Shown piece by piece: positions 1 through 7,857 of a stretch of DNA of 34,939 bases. The position numbers and the translations under genes are program-made. The DNA is from Trueperaceae bacterium (GTDB lineage: Bacteria; Deinococcota; Deinococci; Deinococcales; Trueperaceae), in assembly GCA_011390455.1 (NCBI GenBank), contig JAABSI010000025.1, positions 1 to 34,939 on the forward strand, written 5' to 3'. Below the pieces are notes generated by a model. That model saw only the letters and a program-made list of their open reading frames with translations. It was not told where the DNA came from and did not search any database. How positions within the stretch are numbered: position 1 is the first letter of the stretch; every line of letters begins with the position of its first letter.

Positions 1-327
1 GGCACGCCGTACGACCACGTCGCCGATGCCTTGCTCGAGGAGCTGCACGCGGAGCGCGTCCCCTGCCCGGTGGCGGTGAGCGAGGCGACCGTGTGCTTCG
101 TCGTCGAACCGGGGCGCGCCGCCCCGTTGGCCGAGGCGCTCGACGCCTTCGTCGCCGACCACGCCGGCGCCCTCGAGGTCGGGCCGTGGCGGTCCGGCAA
201 CGGCGCCCACCGGGTCACGCTGTACTGGGAGGACGACCTCTGGGGCGGCCTCGAGGTCTGGTTCGCCGAACACGGTGCGGCCCGCGTCGAGGGTCGGTTC
301 GAGCACGTCGCGAAGCGCCGCGATTGA
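1..327 (+). CDS. C-terminal part of an unrecognised protein (5' end outside window)
   Basis: The reading frame is open from the first base of the window and stops at TGA 325-327, so only the last 108 residues are present. A TTG at 31 could be read as a start, but the frame continues upstream of it without interruption, so I treat the gene as truncated by the window edge. The visible part is acidic and rich in Ala, Val and Glu, with no signal peptide, membrane segment or motif I recognise. The dtxR-type gene begins 34 bases downstream on the same strand, so the two could be co-transcribed. Function not known. Confidence 0.6.
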   Translation, partial: GTPYDHVADALLEELHAERVPCPVAVSEATVCFVVEPGRAAPLAEALDAFVADHAGALEVGPWRSGNGAHRVTLYWEDDLWGGLEVWFAEHGAARVEGRFEHVAKRRD

Positions 328-361
328 CGCCCCGACCACCACGCGCCCCCTTCGGCCTACG

Positions 362-1054
362 ATGAACGGCGACGTGCCCGGGTCCGCCCTCTCCACCGCG
401 ATCGGCGATTACCTCAAGGCGATCTGGATCGTCGGTCAGGGCGACCGCGCGACCACGAGCGCGCTCGCCGAGCACCTCTCGGTCTCGGCGTCCTCGGTCT
501 CCGGCATGCTCGCGCGCCTGCAGGCCCAGGGGTGGGTGACGTACGAGCGCTACAAGGGCGTCACCCTCACCGAGCGCGGCGCGGCCGAGGCGTTGCGGCT
601 GTTGCGGCGCCACCGGCTCATCGAGACCTTCCTGATCGAATACCTCGGCTACACCTGGGACGAGGTGCACGAGGAGGCCGAGGCGCTCGAGCACGCGATC
701 AGCGACCGCTTCACGGAGCGCCTCGCCGAGCGCCTAGGCCACCCCACGCACGATCCCCACGGCGACCCGATCCCCACTCGGCGCGGCGGCCTGCCGCGGA
801 CCCCCGACCTGGCGCTCGACGAGCTCGCCGTCGGCGACCACCTGCGTGTGGCTCGCCTGCGCACGCAGGACCCCTCGCTGCTCGCGCACCTCGACGCCCT
901 GCGGATCCGCCCCGGCCAGGTGGTGACGGTCGTCCGCCGCACGCCCGAAGCGGGCGTCGTGCACGTGCTCGTCGACGGCCACGAGGCGGTCCTGTCGCAG
1001 CCGGTGGCCGGCGTGGTCCGCGGCGCGCGCGGCAAGGGGGAGGGACCCCCGTGA
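362..1054 (+). CDS. DtxR/MntR-family metal-dependent transcriptional regulator
   Basis: A 230-residue Mn/Fe-dependent repressor of the long DtxR type. Residues about 10-70 form the winged helix (recognition helix around SVSASSVSGML), 75-145 the metal-binding dimerisation domain, and 155-220 a FeoA/SH3-like domain. By hand alignment the primary metal site is MntR-like: Asp16, His84, Glu107, Glu110 and His111 match MntR D8, H77, E99, E102 and H103. Glu107 sits where DtxR/IdeR has its Cys. MntR E11 is replaced by Lys19, and the DtxR ancillary ligands His84, Glu88 and His103 are present. This suggests manganese, or mixed Mn/Fe, sensing. I chose ATG 362; the frame is open back to 275, and GTG 374 is a rival because a TACGAT box lies at 358-363. 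It overlaps the next gene by 4 nt. No metal transporter gene lies nearby. Confidence 0.85.
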   Translation: MNGDVPGSALSTAIGDYLKAIWIVGQGDRATTSALAEHLSVSASSVSGMLARLQAQGWVTYERYKGVTLTERGAAEALRLLRRHRLIETFLIEYLGYTWDEVHEEAEALEHAISDRFTERLAERLGHPTHDPHGDPIPTRRGGLPRTPDLALDELAVGDHLRVARLRTQDPSLLAHLDALRIRPGQVVTVVRRTPEAGVVHVLVDGHEAVLSQPVAGVVRGARGKGEGPP

Positions 1055-1329
1055 GCGGTGCTCCGAGGATGCTCGAACGCAACGGGCCGCTGCAGCCCGA
1101 CCTCTTCTCGGGCACCCAGGTGCTCGAGCGCGTGTTGGGCACCAGCCGCACCGTCGTGCGGCTGCGCCTGCGGCCGCTCGGATCGGGGCGGGTGCGCGTG
1201 GAGGAGGCCGCGCGGCGGCTCGCCGGGCGGGCGCGCTTCGATCCCTGGCCCGAGGAGGAGGGGCGCGAGATCGCCTTCGAGCGGCTGGGGTTCGCGGTCG
1301 ACTACGCCGACGTGTTCGGGCCCGGCTGA
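1051..1329 (+). CDS. Small uncharacterised protein coupled to the DtxR-type regulator
   Basis: This 92-residue ORF starts at GTG 1051, whose bases form a GTGA overlap with the regulator's stop codon, so the two are probably translationally coupled. ATG 1069 is an alternative start. The protein has no membrane segment, signal peptide or cysteine. It is Arg- and Glu-rich, with a basic central stretch (VVRLRLRPLGSGRVRVEEA) and an acidic, aromatic end. I recognise no family. Its last 28 bases overlap the 3' end of the opposite-strand HD-GYP gene. Coupling suggests a role linked to the regulator or its regulon, but that is inference. Confidence 0.5.
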   Translation: MSGAPRMLERNGPLQPDLFSGTQVLERVLGTSRTVVRLRLRPLGSGRVRVEEAARRLAGRARFDPWPEEEGREIAFERLGFAVDYADVFGPG

Positions 1330-4274
1330 CGCGGATCCGGCGGGGGCGCCGTGCCCTCCTCGAGCAGCGCCACGAAGCGCGCGGTGAGCTCCGGGTCGAA
1401 CTGGCTGCCGGCGCCGCGCACGAGCTCGGCGACCGCGGCCTCGTGGGTCCACGCCTCCTTGTAGGGGCGCTCCGACGTGAGCGCGTCGTACACGTCGATC
1501 AAGCTGAACAGCCGCGCCGCCAGCGGGATCGCTTCGCCCACGAGTCCATCCGGGTACCCGGCGCCGTCCCAGCGCTCGTGGTGCGAGCGCACCAGCTGGC
1601 GCGTGTCGACCGGCAGGAACCGCAGGTCGCGGCACAGGTCGTCGCCGATCGCGGCGTGCGTGCGGACGATCGCGTACTCGGCGGCATCGAGCTTCGAGGG
1701 CTTCAGCAGCACCTGGTCGGGGATCGCGATCTTGCCGATGTCGTGCAGGTACGCCCCCCACTGCAGGGCGTGGGCGCGTTCGGGGGGCAGCTCCAGCACC
1801 GCGGCGAAGCGTTGCGTCAAGGCCGCCACCCGGTCCGTGTGGCCCTTGGTCTCGTAGTCGCGGTACTCGAGCGCGAGCCCCAAGGCGCGGAAGGCCTCCT
1901 CGCGGGTCGCCTCGATCTCCTGGAGGTAGTCGGCGCGCTCGAGCGCGTGCTCCAGGCGGCGGACGAAGGCGCGCGCCACCGTCCGTTGATCGGACCGGAG
2001 CTCGTGGCGACGCTCGTAGCTCGCGAGGGCCAGCACGTGGACCCGTGCGTCGTTCGTCACGGGGAGGCAGAGCAGGGTGGCCAGCCCGTGGTCGGCGAGC
2101 CCGGGCGTCGCGTTGGGCCAGGCGCCGTAATCGGGCAGGTACACGGCTTCCCGGCTCGCGGCCGCGATGCCGACCGCACCCTTGCCGATGGGCTGCGGCT
2201 CGGAGGCGATCTCGAGGATCCGCTCGGGGATCGAGCCCCACGAGCGCTCCAGGTGGAGCGCGTCGCCGCGGCCCACGAAGAAGGCGGCCGAGTCCATGCC
2301 GAACTCGTGCATGAGCGTCGTCGCGCCCGTCTCGAGGAGCGCGTCGACGTCGTGGAGGTCCTCGATCGCCCCGGAGAAGTTCGCGAGGTCGCGGTAGCTC
2401 GCCGCCGCCGTCCGCAGCCGATCGAGCAGTTGCGCGACGTCCAGCGCCACCGCCGCTTGGCCGGCGATCGCCGCCACGAACGCCGCGTGGCCGGGCGTGC
2501 GTGCGGCGCCGTCGACGTAGTAGGCCTCGAGCACGCCGAGCGGTCGGCCCTTGGCGAGCAGCGGGAAGGCCGTGTAGGCCTCGAAGCGCCCGAGCATGGC
2601 GGTAGGGCCGGCTGCGTGTTCGCGGATCAGGCGGTCGCGACCGTCGACGGCGAGCGGCGCGCCGGCCGCGAGCGCCCGCCCGGCCAAGCCCTCCCCGGGG
2701 CGGAGCGCGACGTCGTGCAGCAGGTGGCGTGGGAGCCCGAGCGTCGCGGCGTAGCGGAGGGTGCCGGCGTCGGGATCCTTCAGGAGCACGGCGGCGGCGT
2801 CCACCCGCGCGTGGAGCAGCAACTGCTCGAGGATGACGTCGAGCACGGCGGCGGGCTCGGTCTGGTCCGCGATCGCCGCGTCGATGCGGCGCAGCGTCGC
2901 CATCTGCTCGACTTGCCCCTCCAGCGCCCGGTTGGCAGCGGCGAGGGCGTCGCGGTGGAGGCGCACGTCGGCCTCCGCGTTGCGGCGTGCGAGGGCGACC
3001 TCCACCTGGCGCGCGAACAGCCGCGCCAAGGGGAGGGCGTCCTCCGCGAACGCCGGGGCGTCGGCGAGGTGGTCGATGCACAGCGCCGCTTCGAGGCGGC
3101 CGGCGAGCACGATCGGGACGACGAGCGAGGCAGCGATGCCGGTCTCGAGGGTGTAGGCGGTGAGCTGGGCCGGTACCGACGCGGGCAGATCGATCACCAC
3201 GTCCGGAACGCCGTGGACGACGTCCGGTTCGCCGTCGCTCCAGTCCCGCCCGAAGAGGACCTGGTCGGCGGGCAGCTCGAACGGGCTCAGCCGCGCGAGG
3301 TCGTAGCCGACGGCGGCGACGAAGGCGAAGGTGCCGCGCTCCGTGCGCGCGAGCGCGCTCCCGCGCGTCCCGCCGAGCTGCTCCAGCGCTTCCTCGAGCA
3401 CGATCTGGAACGGGTTCTCGCCCTCGTGCCAAGGGCGTTCGTAGAGCCGGAGCAGCGCGCGCTGCAGCGTCGACCGCCGCTCCGCCTCGGACACGCGCTG
3501 CTCCCGCGCCTGCTCCAGCGCGAGCCGGTCGCTCGCGTCGCGGGCGTTGAGCACGAAGGCGCCGACCGCCGGCTCGGCGCGCAGGTCCTGCACCACCGCG
3601 TCCGTCGGGCGCCATGCGCCCTCCCGGGTCCGCAGCCGCAAGGGGCCGCGCCGCGGACCGTCGGGGCCCCCTTCGAAGAGCGCGGCGGCGATCGCGTGGT
3701 CGTCCGGGTGGATCAAGTCGAACAGCAGCGTGCCCACGCGGTCGCGCGGTTCGTGCCCGAGGATCGTGCGGATCGAAGCGGAGAGGTACGCGATCACGCC
3801 GCTTTCCTGCACGATCGCGATGACGCCCGAGGCGTGCGCGACCAGGGCCTCGAAGCGGGCGTCCCACGAGCGCCGCTCCGCCCGCCCGCGCTCTTCCTCG
3901 CTGAGGTCGCGGGCGAGGACGAGGACGGCGCGCTCTGGGCCCCATGTGGCCCCGCTGGCGGTGATCTCGACCGGGAGCTCGCTGCCGTCCGCCCGTCGGT
4001 GGCGCCATCGGGCGGGGCCGGGGTGGACGGCGTCCGGCCCCTGGAGCCGCAGGCGTTCCTGGAGGCGCACCCCCTCGTCCGGTGAGCGCAGGTCCAGGAG
4101 GTCGAGGGTCAGGAACGTCGCGCGGTCGTAACCGTACGCAGCGCACGCTGCGTCGTTGACGGCCACGATCCGAAGCGTCGTCCGTAGGTAGATCCAGGAG
4201 GGCACCGGATGCGCGCCGAGCAGCGCGTCGAACGCGGCGTGCGATCGGGCGTCGTCGTGGGCGTCTTCGGGCAC
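1302..4274 (-). CDS. Multi-sensor PAS/GAF protein with HD-GYP c-di-GMP phosphodiesterase domain
   Basis: About 990 residues, no obvious membrane segments. Order: PAS (about 15-128), PAS (138-255), GAF (270-430), GAF (450-600), GAF (625-775) and a C-terminal HD-GYP domain (790-975). The catalytic signatures are intact: HDIGK at about 844-848 and HHERWDGAGYP at about 898-908. HD-GYP domains hydrolyse cyclic di-GMP at a bi- or trinuclear iron site. The five sensor domains imply cytoplasmic ligand or redox input. I prefer GTG 4274 because an AGAGGAG Shine-Dalgarno lies 8 nt upstream; ATG 4313 is in frame and adds 13 residues but has no ribosome-binding site. It is transcribed divergently from the mrp operon, and its stop lies inside the convergent small gene at 1051-1329. 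Confidence 0.88.
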   Translation of the reverse strand: MPEDAHDDARSHAAFDALLGAHPVPSWIYLRTTLRIVAVNDAACAAYGYDRATFLTLDLLDLRSPDEGVRLQERLRLQGPDAVHPGPARWRHRRADGSELPVEITASGATWGPERAVLVLARDLSEEERGRAERRSWDARFEALVAHASGVIAIVQESGVIAYLSASIRTILGHEPRDRVGTLLFDLIHPDDHAIAAALFEGGPDGPRRGPLRLRTREGAWRPTDAVVQDLRAEPAVGAFVLNARDASDRLALEQAREQRVSEAERRSTLQRALLRLYERPWHEGENPFQIVLEEALEQLGGTRGSALARTERGTFAFVAAVGYDLARLSPFELPADQVLFGRDWSDGEPDVVHGVPDVVIDLPASVPAQLTAYTLETGIAASLVVPIVLAGRLEAALCIDHLADAPAFAEDALPLARLFARQVEVALARRNAEADVRLHRDALAAANRALEGQVEQMATLRRIDAAIADQTEPAAVLDVILEQLLLHARVDAAAVLLKDPDAGTLRYAATLGLPRHLLHDVALRPGEGLAGRALAAGAPLAVDGRDRLIREHAAGPTAMLGRFEAYTAFPLLAKGRPLGVLEAYYVDGAARTPGHAAFVAAIAGQAAVALDVAQLLDRLRTAAASYRDLANFSGAIEDLHDVDALLETGATTLMHEFGMDSAAFFVGRGDALHLERSWGSIPERILEIASEPQPIGKGAVGIAAASREAVYLPDYGAWPNATPGLADHGLATLLCLPVTNDARVHVLALASYERRHELRSDQRTVARAFVRRLEHALERADYLQEIEATREEAFRALGLALEYRDYETKGHTDRVAALTQRFAAVLELPPERAHALQWGAYLHDIGKIAIPDQVLLKPSKLDAAEYAIVRTHAAIGDDLCRDLRFLPVDTRQLVRSHHERWDGAGYPDGLVGEAIPLAARLFSLIDVYDALTSERPYKEAWTHEAAVAELVRGAGSQFDPELTARFVALLEEGTAPPPDPRQPGPNTSA

Positions 4275-4324
4275 GCTGCTGCTCCTCTCCGCGACCCGCG
4301 TCGCGCGCCCCATGCTACGGCGCG

Positions 4325-4341
4325 ACCGCCCCAGGGGCGGT
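4325..4341. promoter_or_regulatory. Inverted repeat upstream of the HD-GYP gene
   Basis: Arms ACCGCCCC and GGGGCGGT are perfect 8-bp complements around a single central A. The element lies about 50 bp upstream of the preferred GTG start of the HD-GYP gene, where an operator would be expected. The protein that might bind is unknown. Confidence 0.35.
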
Positions 4342-4435
4342 GCGAGGGCGGATCGGCGCGCAGACGGGTGCGTGGCGTGGTGCCCGTCGTGCGCGCGTGC
4401 ACGGGCGACCGCCGTTCGGGTACCTTGGAGGGAGT

Positions 4436-4460
4436 TCGCCCGCGTCCCGTGCGCGGGCGA
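4436..4460 (+). promoter_or_regulatory. Stem-loop at the 5' end of the probable mrp leader
   Basis: The arms TCGCCCGCG and CGCGGGCGA are exact 9-bp complements with a 7-nt loop. The hairpin starts about 10 nt after a TACCTT box at 4421-4426, so it may form the very 5' end of an mrp leader transcript. High GC raises the background of such stems. Confidence 0.3.
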
Positions 4461-4624
4461 TCCCCGTACCCCCCGCCGTTCGCGGCCCGCCCGCCCCCAG
4501 GACCGCGCCCTCCGCGGAGCCGCCCGTTCGGGTGGTGCGCCGATGGGCGTGTCCGAGCCGGGGCCCTGGTGCGCGCACCCTGCGCCCGGAGTCGTGCGGG
4601 ACCGCCGGACCCCGAGGAGGCTCG

Positions 4625-4720
4625 ATGACGATCCCACAACGGGCGACGCGCCTGGTCGCCCGCGAGTCCAACGCACCACCCGCCGGTTTCGATCAGCGCC
4701 GCGGAGCGTGCCGATGCTGA
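4625..4720 (+). CDS. Possible 31-residue leader peptide of the mrp operon
   Basis: ATG 4625 follows a GAGGAGG Shine-Dalgarno with 5 nt spacing, the best ribosome-binding site in this leader. The frame runs 31 codons and its TGA (4718-4720) overlaps the mrpA start (ATG 4714) by 7 nt, an arrangement suited to translational coupling. The peptide is basic and ends in ACRC. It contains codons such as CCA, CAA and GCA that are uncommon in neighbouring genes, which argues against a conserved structural protein and for a short regulatory or chance ORF. Not recognised as any family. Confidence 0.35.
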   Translation: MTIPQRATRLVARESNAPPAGFDQRRGACRC

Positions 4721-7056
4721 CCTCCGTGCTCCTCGCGTTCGCCGTGGCGCTCGCGGCGCCGTCCCTCGCGAACCGCATCGGCGCACGGGCGGGCTGGGTG
4801 CTCGCCCTCCTGCCCGCAGGGCTCACGGCGTACTACGCGTCGTTCCTCCCGCGCCTCGCGGCGGGCGAGGTCGTCGAAGAGACGCTCGTTTGGGTCCCGC
4901 AGCTCGGCATCGAGCTCGCGTTCCGGATGGACGGGCTCTCGGCGCTCTTCGCGCTGATGATCGCCGGGATCGGCATCTTCATCACCATCTACGGCGGCGG
5001 GTACCTCGCCGGCGACCGGCAGCTGCCGCGCTTCTACCTGCTGCTGTTCGCCTTCATGGCGGCGATGCTCGGCGTCGTCCTCACCGACGACCTGGTGACC
5101 CTGTTCGTCTTCTGGGAGCTGACCAGCCTCACCTCGTACTTCCTCATCGGCTACAAGCACGAGTACGCGGACAGCCGCACCAGCGCGCTGCAGGCGCTGC
5201 TCGTGACCGGTACGGGCGGCCTGGCGATGCTCGGTGGCTTCCTGCTCCTCGGCCAGATCGGCGGCACGTACCGCATCTCCGAGCTGATGGCGTCCCCCGA
5301 CGTGCTCCAGGCAAGCCCCTGGTACGCCGCCGCGCTGCTGCTCGTCGCCGCGGGGGCGCTCACCAAGTCGGCCCAGTTCCCGTTCCACTTCTGGCTCCCG
5401 AGCGCCATGGCGGCACCGACGCCGGTGAGCGCGTACCTGCACTCCGCGACGATGGTCAAGGCCGGCGTCTACCTGCTCGCGCGCATGGCGCCCGGGCTCG
5501 GGGGGACGCCGCTCTGGTTCTGGCTGTTGACGCTCGCCGGCGGCGCGACGATCCTCGCGGCGGCGGGCCTGGCCATGCTGCAGCGCGACAGCAAGCGCTT
5601 GCTCGCGTACAGCACGCTCATCGCGCTCGGCACGCTGGTGCTGCTGATCGGCGTCGGCACCCCGGCCGCGATCAAGGGGATGGTGGTCTTCCTCCTCGCG
5701 CACTCGCTGTACAAGGCCCCGCTCTTCATGGTGGCCGGTGCGGTCGACCACGAGGCCGGCAGCCGCGACGTCACCAAGCTCCGCGGGCTCGGGCGCGTGA
5801 TGCCGTGGACCTGGGTGGCGGCGGTCGTCGCCGGCGTCAGCGCCGCCGGGCTGCCGCCGATGCTCGGCTTCGTCGGCAAGGAGCTCGCGTACGAGGGGCT
5901 CTTCGACACGCCCTGGCTCCTCGCGGCGCTGATCGCCGCGTCGGCCGTCATGCTCGTCATCGTCGTCCTCGTCGCCTGGCGCCCGTTCGCGGGGCGCACG
6001 GTCGAGGCGCCCAAGGCCGCGCACGAGGCGCCGCTCTCGCTGCTGATCGGTCCGCTGACGATCGCTGGCCTCGGGCTGGCCTTCGGGGTCCGGCCCGACC
6101 TGCTGCAGGACGGCCTGATGCGACCGGCCGCCGCCGCGGTCCTCGGGGCGCCCTACGCCTTCGATCTCTACCTGTGGCACGGCCTCACGCTGGCGCTCGG
6201 CCTCTCGGTGCTCACCGTGCTGCTGGGCGTGGTGCTCACCGCGACCTGGCCCCGTCTGCACCCGGCGCTCGTCGCGCGCTTCGGTGGCCTGAGCTGGGGC
6301 CCCGTGGCCGGGTACTTCGGGCTGCTCAAGGGGCTCGTGGCCGTGGCGTACGCGCAGACCAAGTTCTTGCAGTCCGACGACCTGCGCCACCACCTCACCG
6401 TGATCGTCGCCTTCGCGGTCGCGCTCACCGGCACCGTCGGGATCGCCTCCGGAGCCTTCGCGGGCCTCTCGCTCGCGCCGGTGTTCGAGTACGTGTACGA
6501 GGCAGGGCTGCTCCTCGTGATCGTCGCCGGCGTGGCGGGCGCCGTGCGGGCGCACTCGCGCATGATCGCGATCACCTCGCTCGGCGTCGTCGGCTTCGGC
6601 ATCGCGCTCCTGTTCGTGCTCTTCGCCGCGCCCGACCTGGCGATCACCCAGTTCCTGATCGAGACGCTGATCGTGATCATCGCCGCCCTCGTGCTCGTGC
6701 GCCTTCCGAGCGGCACGCTGCGGACGCCGGGCAACGGCCGCATCCGGCTCGTCGCGGGCACGATCGCCGCGCTCGGCGGTGCGCTGTTCGCCGGGCTGCT
6801 CATGGCGGTCACCTCGTACCCGCTGGACCGCACCCTCACCGAGTTCTACGAGGCGGCGAGCTACCCGGAGGCCAACGGCCGCAACATCGTCAACGTGATC
6901 CTGGTCGACTTCCGCGGCATCGATACGCTCGCCGAGATCACCGTGCTCGCGGTCGCCGCGAGCGGCGTCTTCGCCCTGCTCCGGCGCGCGCGGGCGAAGC
7001 GCGCGGACGCGACCGCCGCCACCGAAGGCGCCGCCGGCGACGGGGGGCAGCCGTGA
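4714..7056 (+). CDS. mrpA: Mrp Na+/H+ antiporter subunit A
   Basis: A 780-residue polytopic membrane protein, the expected length for MrpA. The N-terminal two-thirds is the NuoL-like proton-channel domain: the conserved Glu of the FVFWELTS segment (residue 135) and the Lys of [17 protein letters not shown] (residue 218) are present. The C-terminal third carries the MrpA-specific part, with [16 protein letters not shown] (DUF4040 type) and a final [21 protein letters not shown] segment (MbhE type). Together with MrpB-G it forms a secondary antiporter exporting Na+ for H+ at the inner membrane. ATG 4714 is preceded by GGAG at about 8 nt; the frame is open further upstream but lacks a better start. 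The stop overlaps mrpB by 4 nt. Confidence 0.93.
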   Translation: MLTSVLLAFAVALAAPSLANRIGARAGWVLALLPAGLTAYYASFLPRLAAGEVVEETLVWVPQLGIELAFRMDGLSALFALMIAGIGIFITIYGGGYLAGDRQLPRFYLLLFAFMAAMLGVVLTDDLVTLFVFWELTSLTSYFLIGYKHEYADSRTSALQALLVTGTGGLAMLGGFLLLGQIGGTYRISELMASPDVLQASPWYAAALLLVAAGALTKSAQFPFHFWLPSAMAAPTPVSAYLHSATMVKAGVYLLARMAPGLGGTPLWFWLLTLAGGATILAAAGLAMLQRDSKRLLAYSTLIALGTLVLLIGVGTPAAIKGMVVFLLAHSLYKAPLFMVAGAVDHEAGSRDVTKLRGLGRVMPWTWVAAVVAGVSAAGLPPMLGFVGKELAYEGLFDTPWLLAALIAASAVMLVIVVLVAWRPFAGRTVEAPKAAHEAPLSLLIGPLTIAGLGLAFGVRPDLLQDGLMRPAAAAVLGAPYAFDLYLWHGLTLALGLSVLTVLLGVVLTATWPRLHPALVARFGGLSWGPVAGYFGLLKGLVAVAYAQTKFLQSDDLRHHLTVIVAFAVALTGTVGIASGAFAGLSLAPVFEYVYEAGLLLVIVAGVAGAVRAHSRMIAITSLGVVGFGIALLFVLFAAPDLAITQFLIETLIVIIAALVLVRLPSGTLRTPGNGRIRLVAGTIAALGGALFAGLLMAVTSYPLDRTLTEFYEAASYPEANGRNIVNVILVDFRGIDTLAEITVLAVAASGVFALLRRARAKRADATAATEGAAGDGGQP

Positions 7057-7463
7057 ACAGCGTCATCCTCCGCTCCGCCACCAGCCTGCTCATCGCGGTC
7101 CTGCTGCTCTTCAGCGTGTTCCTCTTGCTCCGCGGGCACGACCTCCCGGGCGGGGGCTTCATCGGCGGCCTCCTCGCCGCGTCGGCGGTCGCGCTGTACG
7201 CGATCGCCTACGGCCACCCCGCGGCCGTGCGGCTGCTGCGGGTGCCGCCGCAGGCGCTGATCGGTTGGGGGCTCACGTTCGGCGTCGGGGCCGGACTCCT
7301 CGCCGCGCTCCAGGGCGAGCCGTTCCTCACCGGTCAATGGCTGATCTTCACCTTCGCCGGCGTCGAGTGGAAGCTCAGCTCCCCGCTCGTGTTCGACGTC
7401 GGCGTCTACCTGGTCGTCGTGGGCGTGGTGCTCACGATGGTGTTCGCCCTCGAGGAGCGTTGA
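7053..7463 (+). CDS. mrpB: Mrp Na+/H+ antiporter subunit B
   Basis: 136 residues with four predicted membrane segments and the conserved loop [13 protein letters not shown] near residue 30, diagnostic of MnhB/MrpB. A second family feature is the [22 protein letters not shown] region before the last helix. The start is GTG 7053, which overlaps the mrpA stop as GTGA. A single base separates its stop from mrpC. It is a structural subunit of the seven-protein Mrp complex. Confidence 0.93.
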   Translation: MNSVILRSATSLLIAVLLLFSVFLLLRGHDLPGGGFIGGLLAASAVALYAIAYGHPAAVRLLRVPPQALIGWGLTFGVGAGLLAALQGEPFLTGQWLIFTFAGVEWKLSSPLVFDVGVYLVVVGVVLTMVFALEER

Positions 7464-7464
7464 C

Positions 7465-7857
7465 GTGGAGGTCCCCCTCGCCCTCGTCGTCGGCGTCCTG
7501 ATGGCCGGCGCCCTCTACCTGGTCCTGCAGCGCAACTTGCTGCGCTTCGCCTTCGGGCTGATCCTGCTGTCCGGTGGCGTCAACCTGCTCCTCTTCACCG
7601 CGGGTCGGCCCACCCGGGGCGCCCCGCCGCTCGTGCCCGAGGGTGCGTACGCCCCGGTCGGCGCCGTCGCGAACGCCCTGCCGCAGGCGCTGATCCTGAC
7701 CGCGATCGTCATCGGCTTCGGCCTCACCGCCTTCGCCCTCGTGCTGCTGCTGCGCACGTACGAGCGGTTGGGCACGCTGAGCACCGACGAGCTCACCCAG
7801 CGCGTCGCCGATCCGCGGCCGGTCGCCGGCAGCGACGATGGGGAGGTGGCGCCGTGA
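7465..7857 (+). CDS. mrpC: Mrp Na+/H+ antiporter subunit C
   Basis: 130 residues with three membrane helices, homologous to NuoK of complex I. The family motif GLILLSGGVNLLLF lies at about residues 32-45, and the conserved DALPQALILTAIVIGFG-type segment appears here as NALPQALILTAIVIGFG near residue 72. It has a hydrophilic acidic tail. Start is GTG 7465, one base after mrpB; the stop overlaps mrpD by 4 nt. Confidence 0.93.
   Translation: MEVPLALVVGVLMAGALYLVLQRNLLRFAFGLILLSGGVNLLLFTAGRPTRGAPPLVPEGAYAPVGAVANALPQALILTAIVIGFGLTAFALVLLLRTYERLGTLSTDELTQRVADPRPVAGSDDGEVAP

Larger units (their letters stand above)
4275..4713. other. Divergent intergenic region between HD-GYP gene and mrp operon
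   Basis: About 440 bases holding the upstream regions of both operons. It contains a 17-bp near-perfect palindrome (4325-4341), a TACCTT -10-like box (4421-4426) followed by a 9-bp hairpin (4436-4460), a 12-bp palindrome GGTGCGCGCACC (4568-4579), and a 31-codon ORF with a strong ribosome-binding site (4625-4720). Open frames continue through the region, but they lack start signals and I regard them as GC-rich background. Confidence 0.5.

Noticed and set aside
649..4146. Very long Arg/Pro/Ala-rich open frames opposite or out of phase with the HD-GYP gene (both strands)
   Set aside because: They are shadows of a GC-rich gene: extreme Arg/Pro composition, no domains, no start signals. The in-phase frame has complete PAS, GAF and HD-GYP motifs.
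4312..4713. Upstream extension of mrpA in the same frame
   Set aside because: The 134 extra codons have Arg/Pro-rich background composition, include no membrane helix, and MrpA normally begins at a helix like that following ATG 4714.
4421..4713. Known Na+, Li+ or Mn2+ riboswitch in the mrp leader
   Set aside because: I could not match any consensus I know; only generic GC-rich stems are visible, so I list it as an open question and not as a riboswitch.
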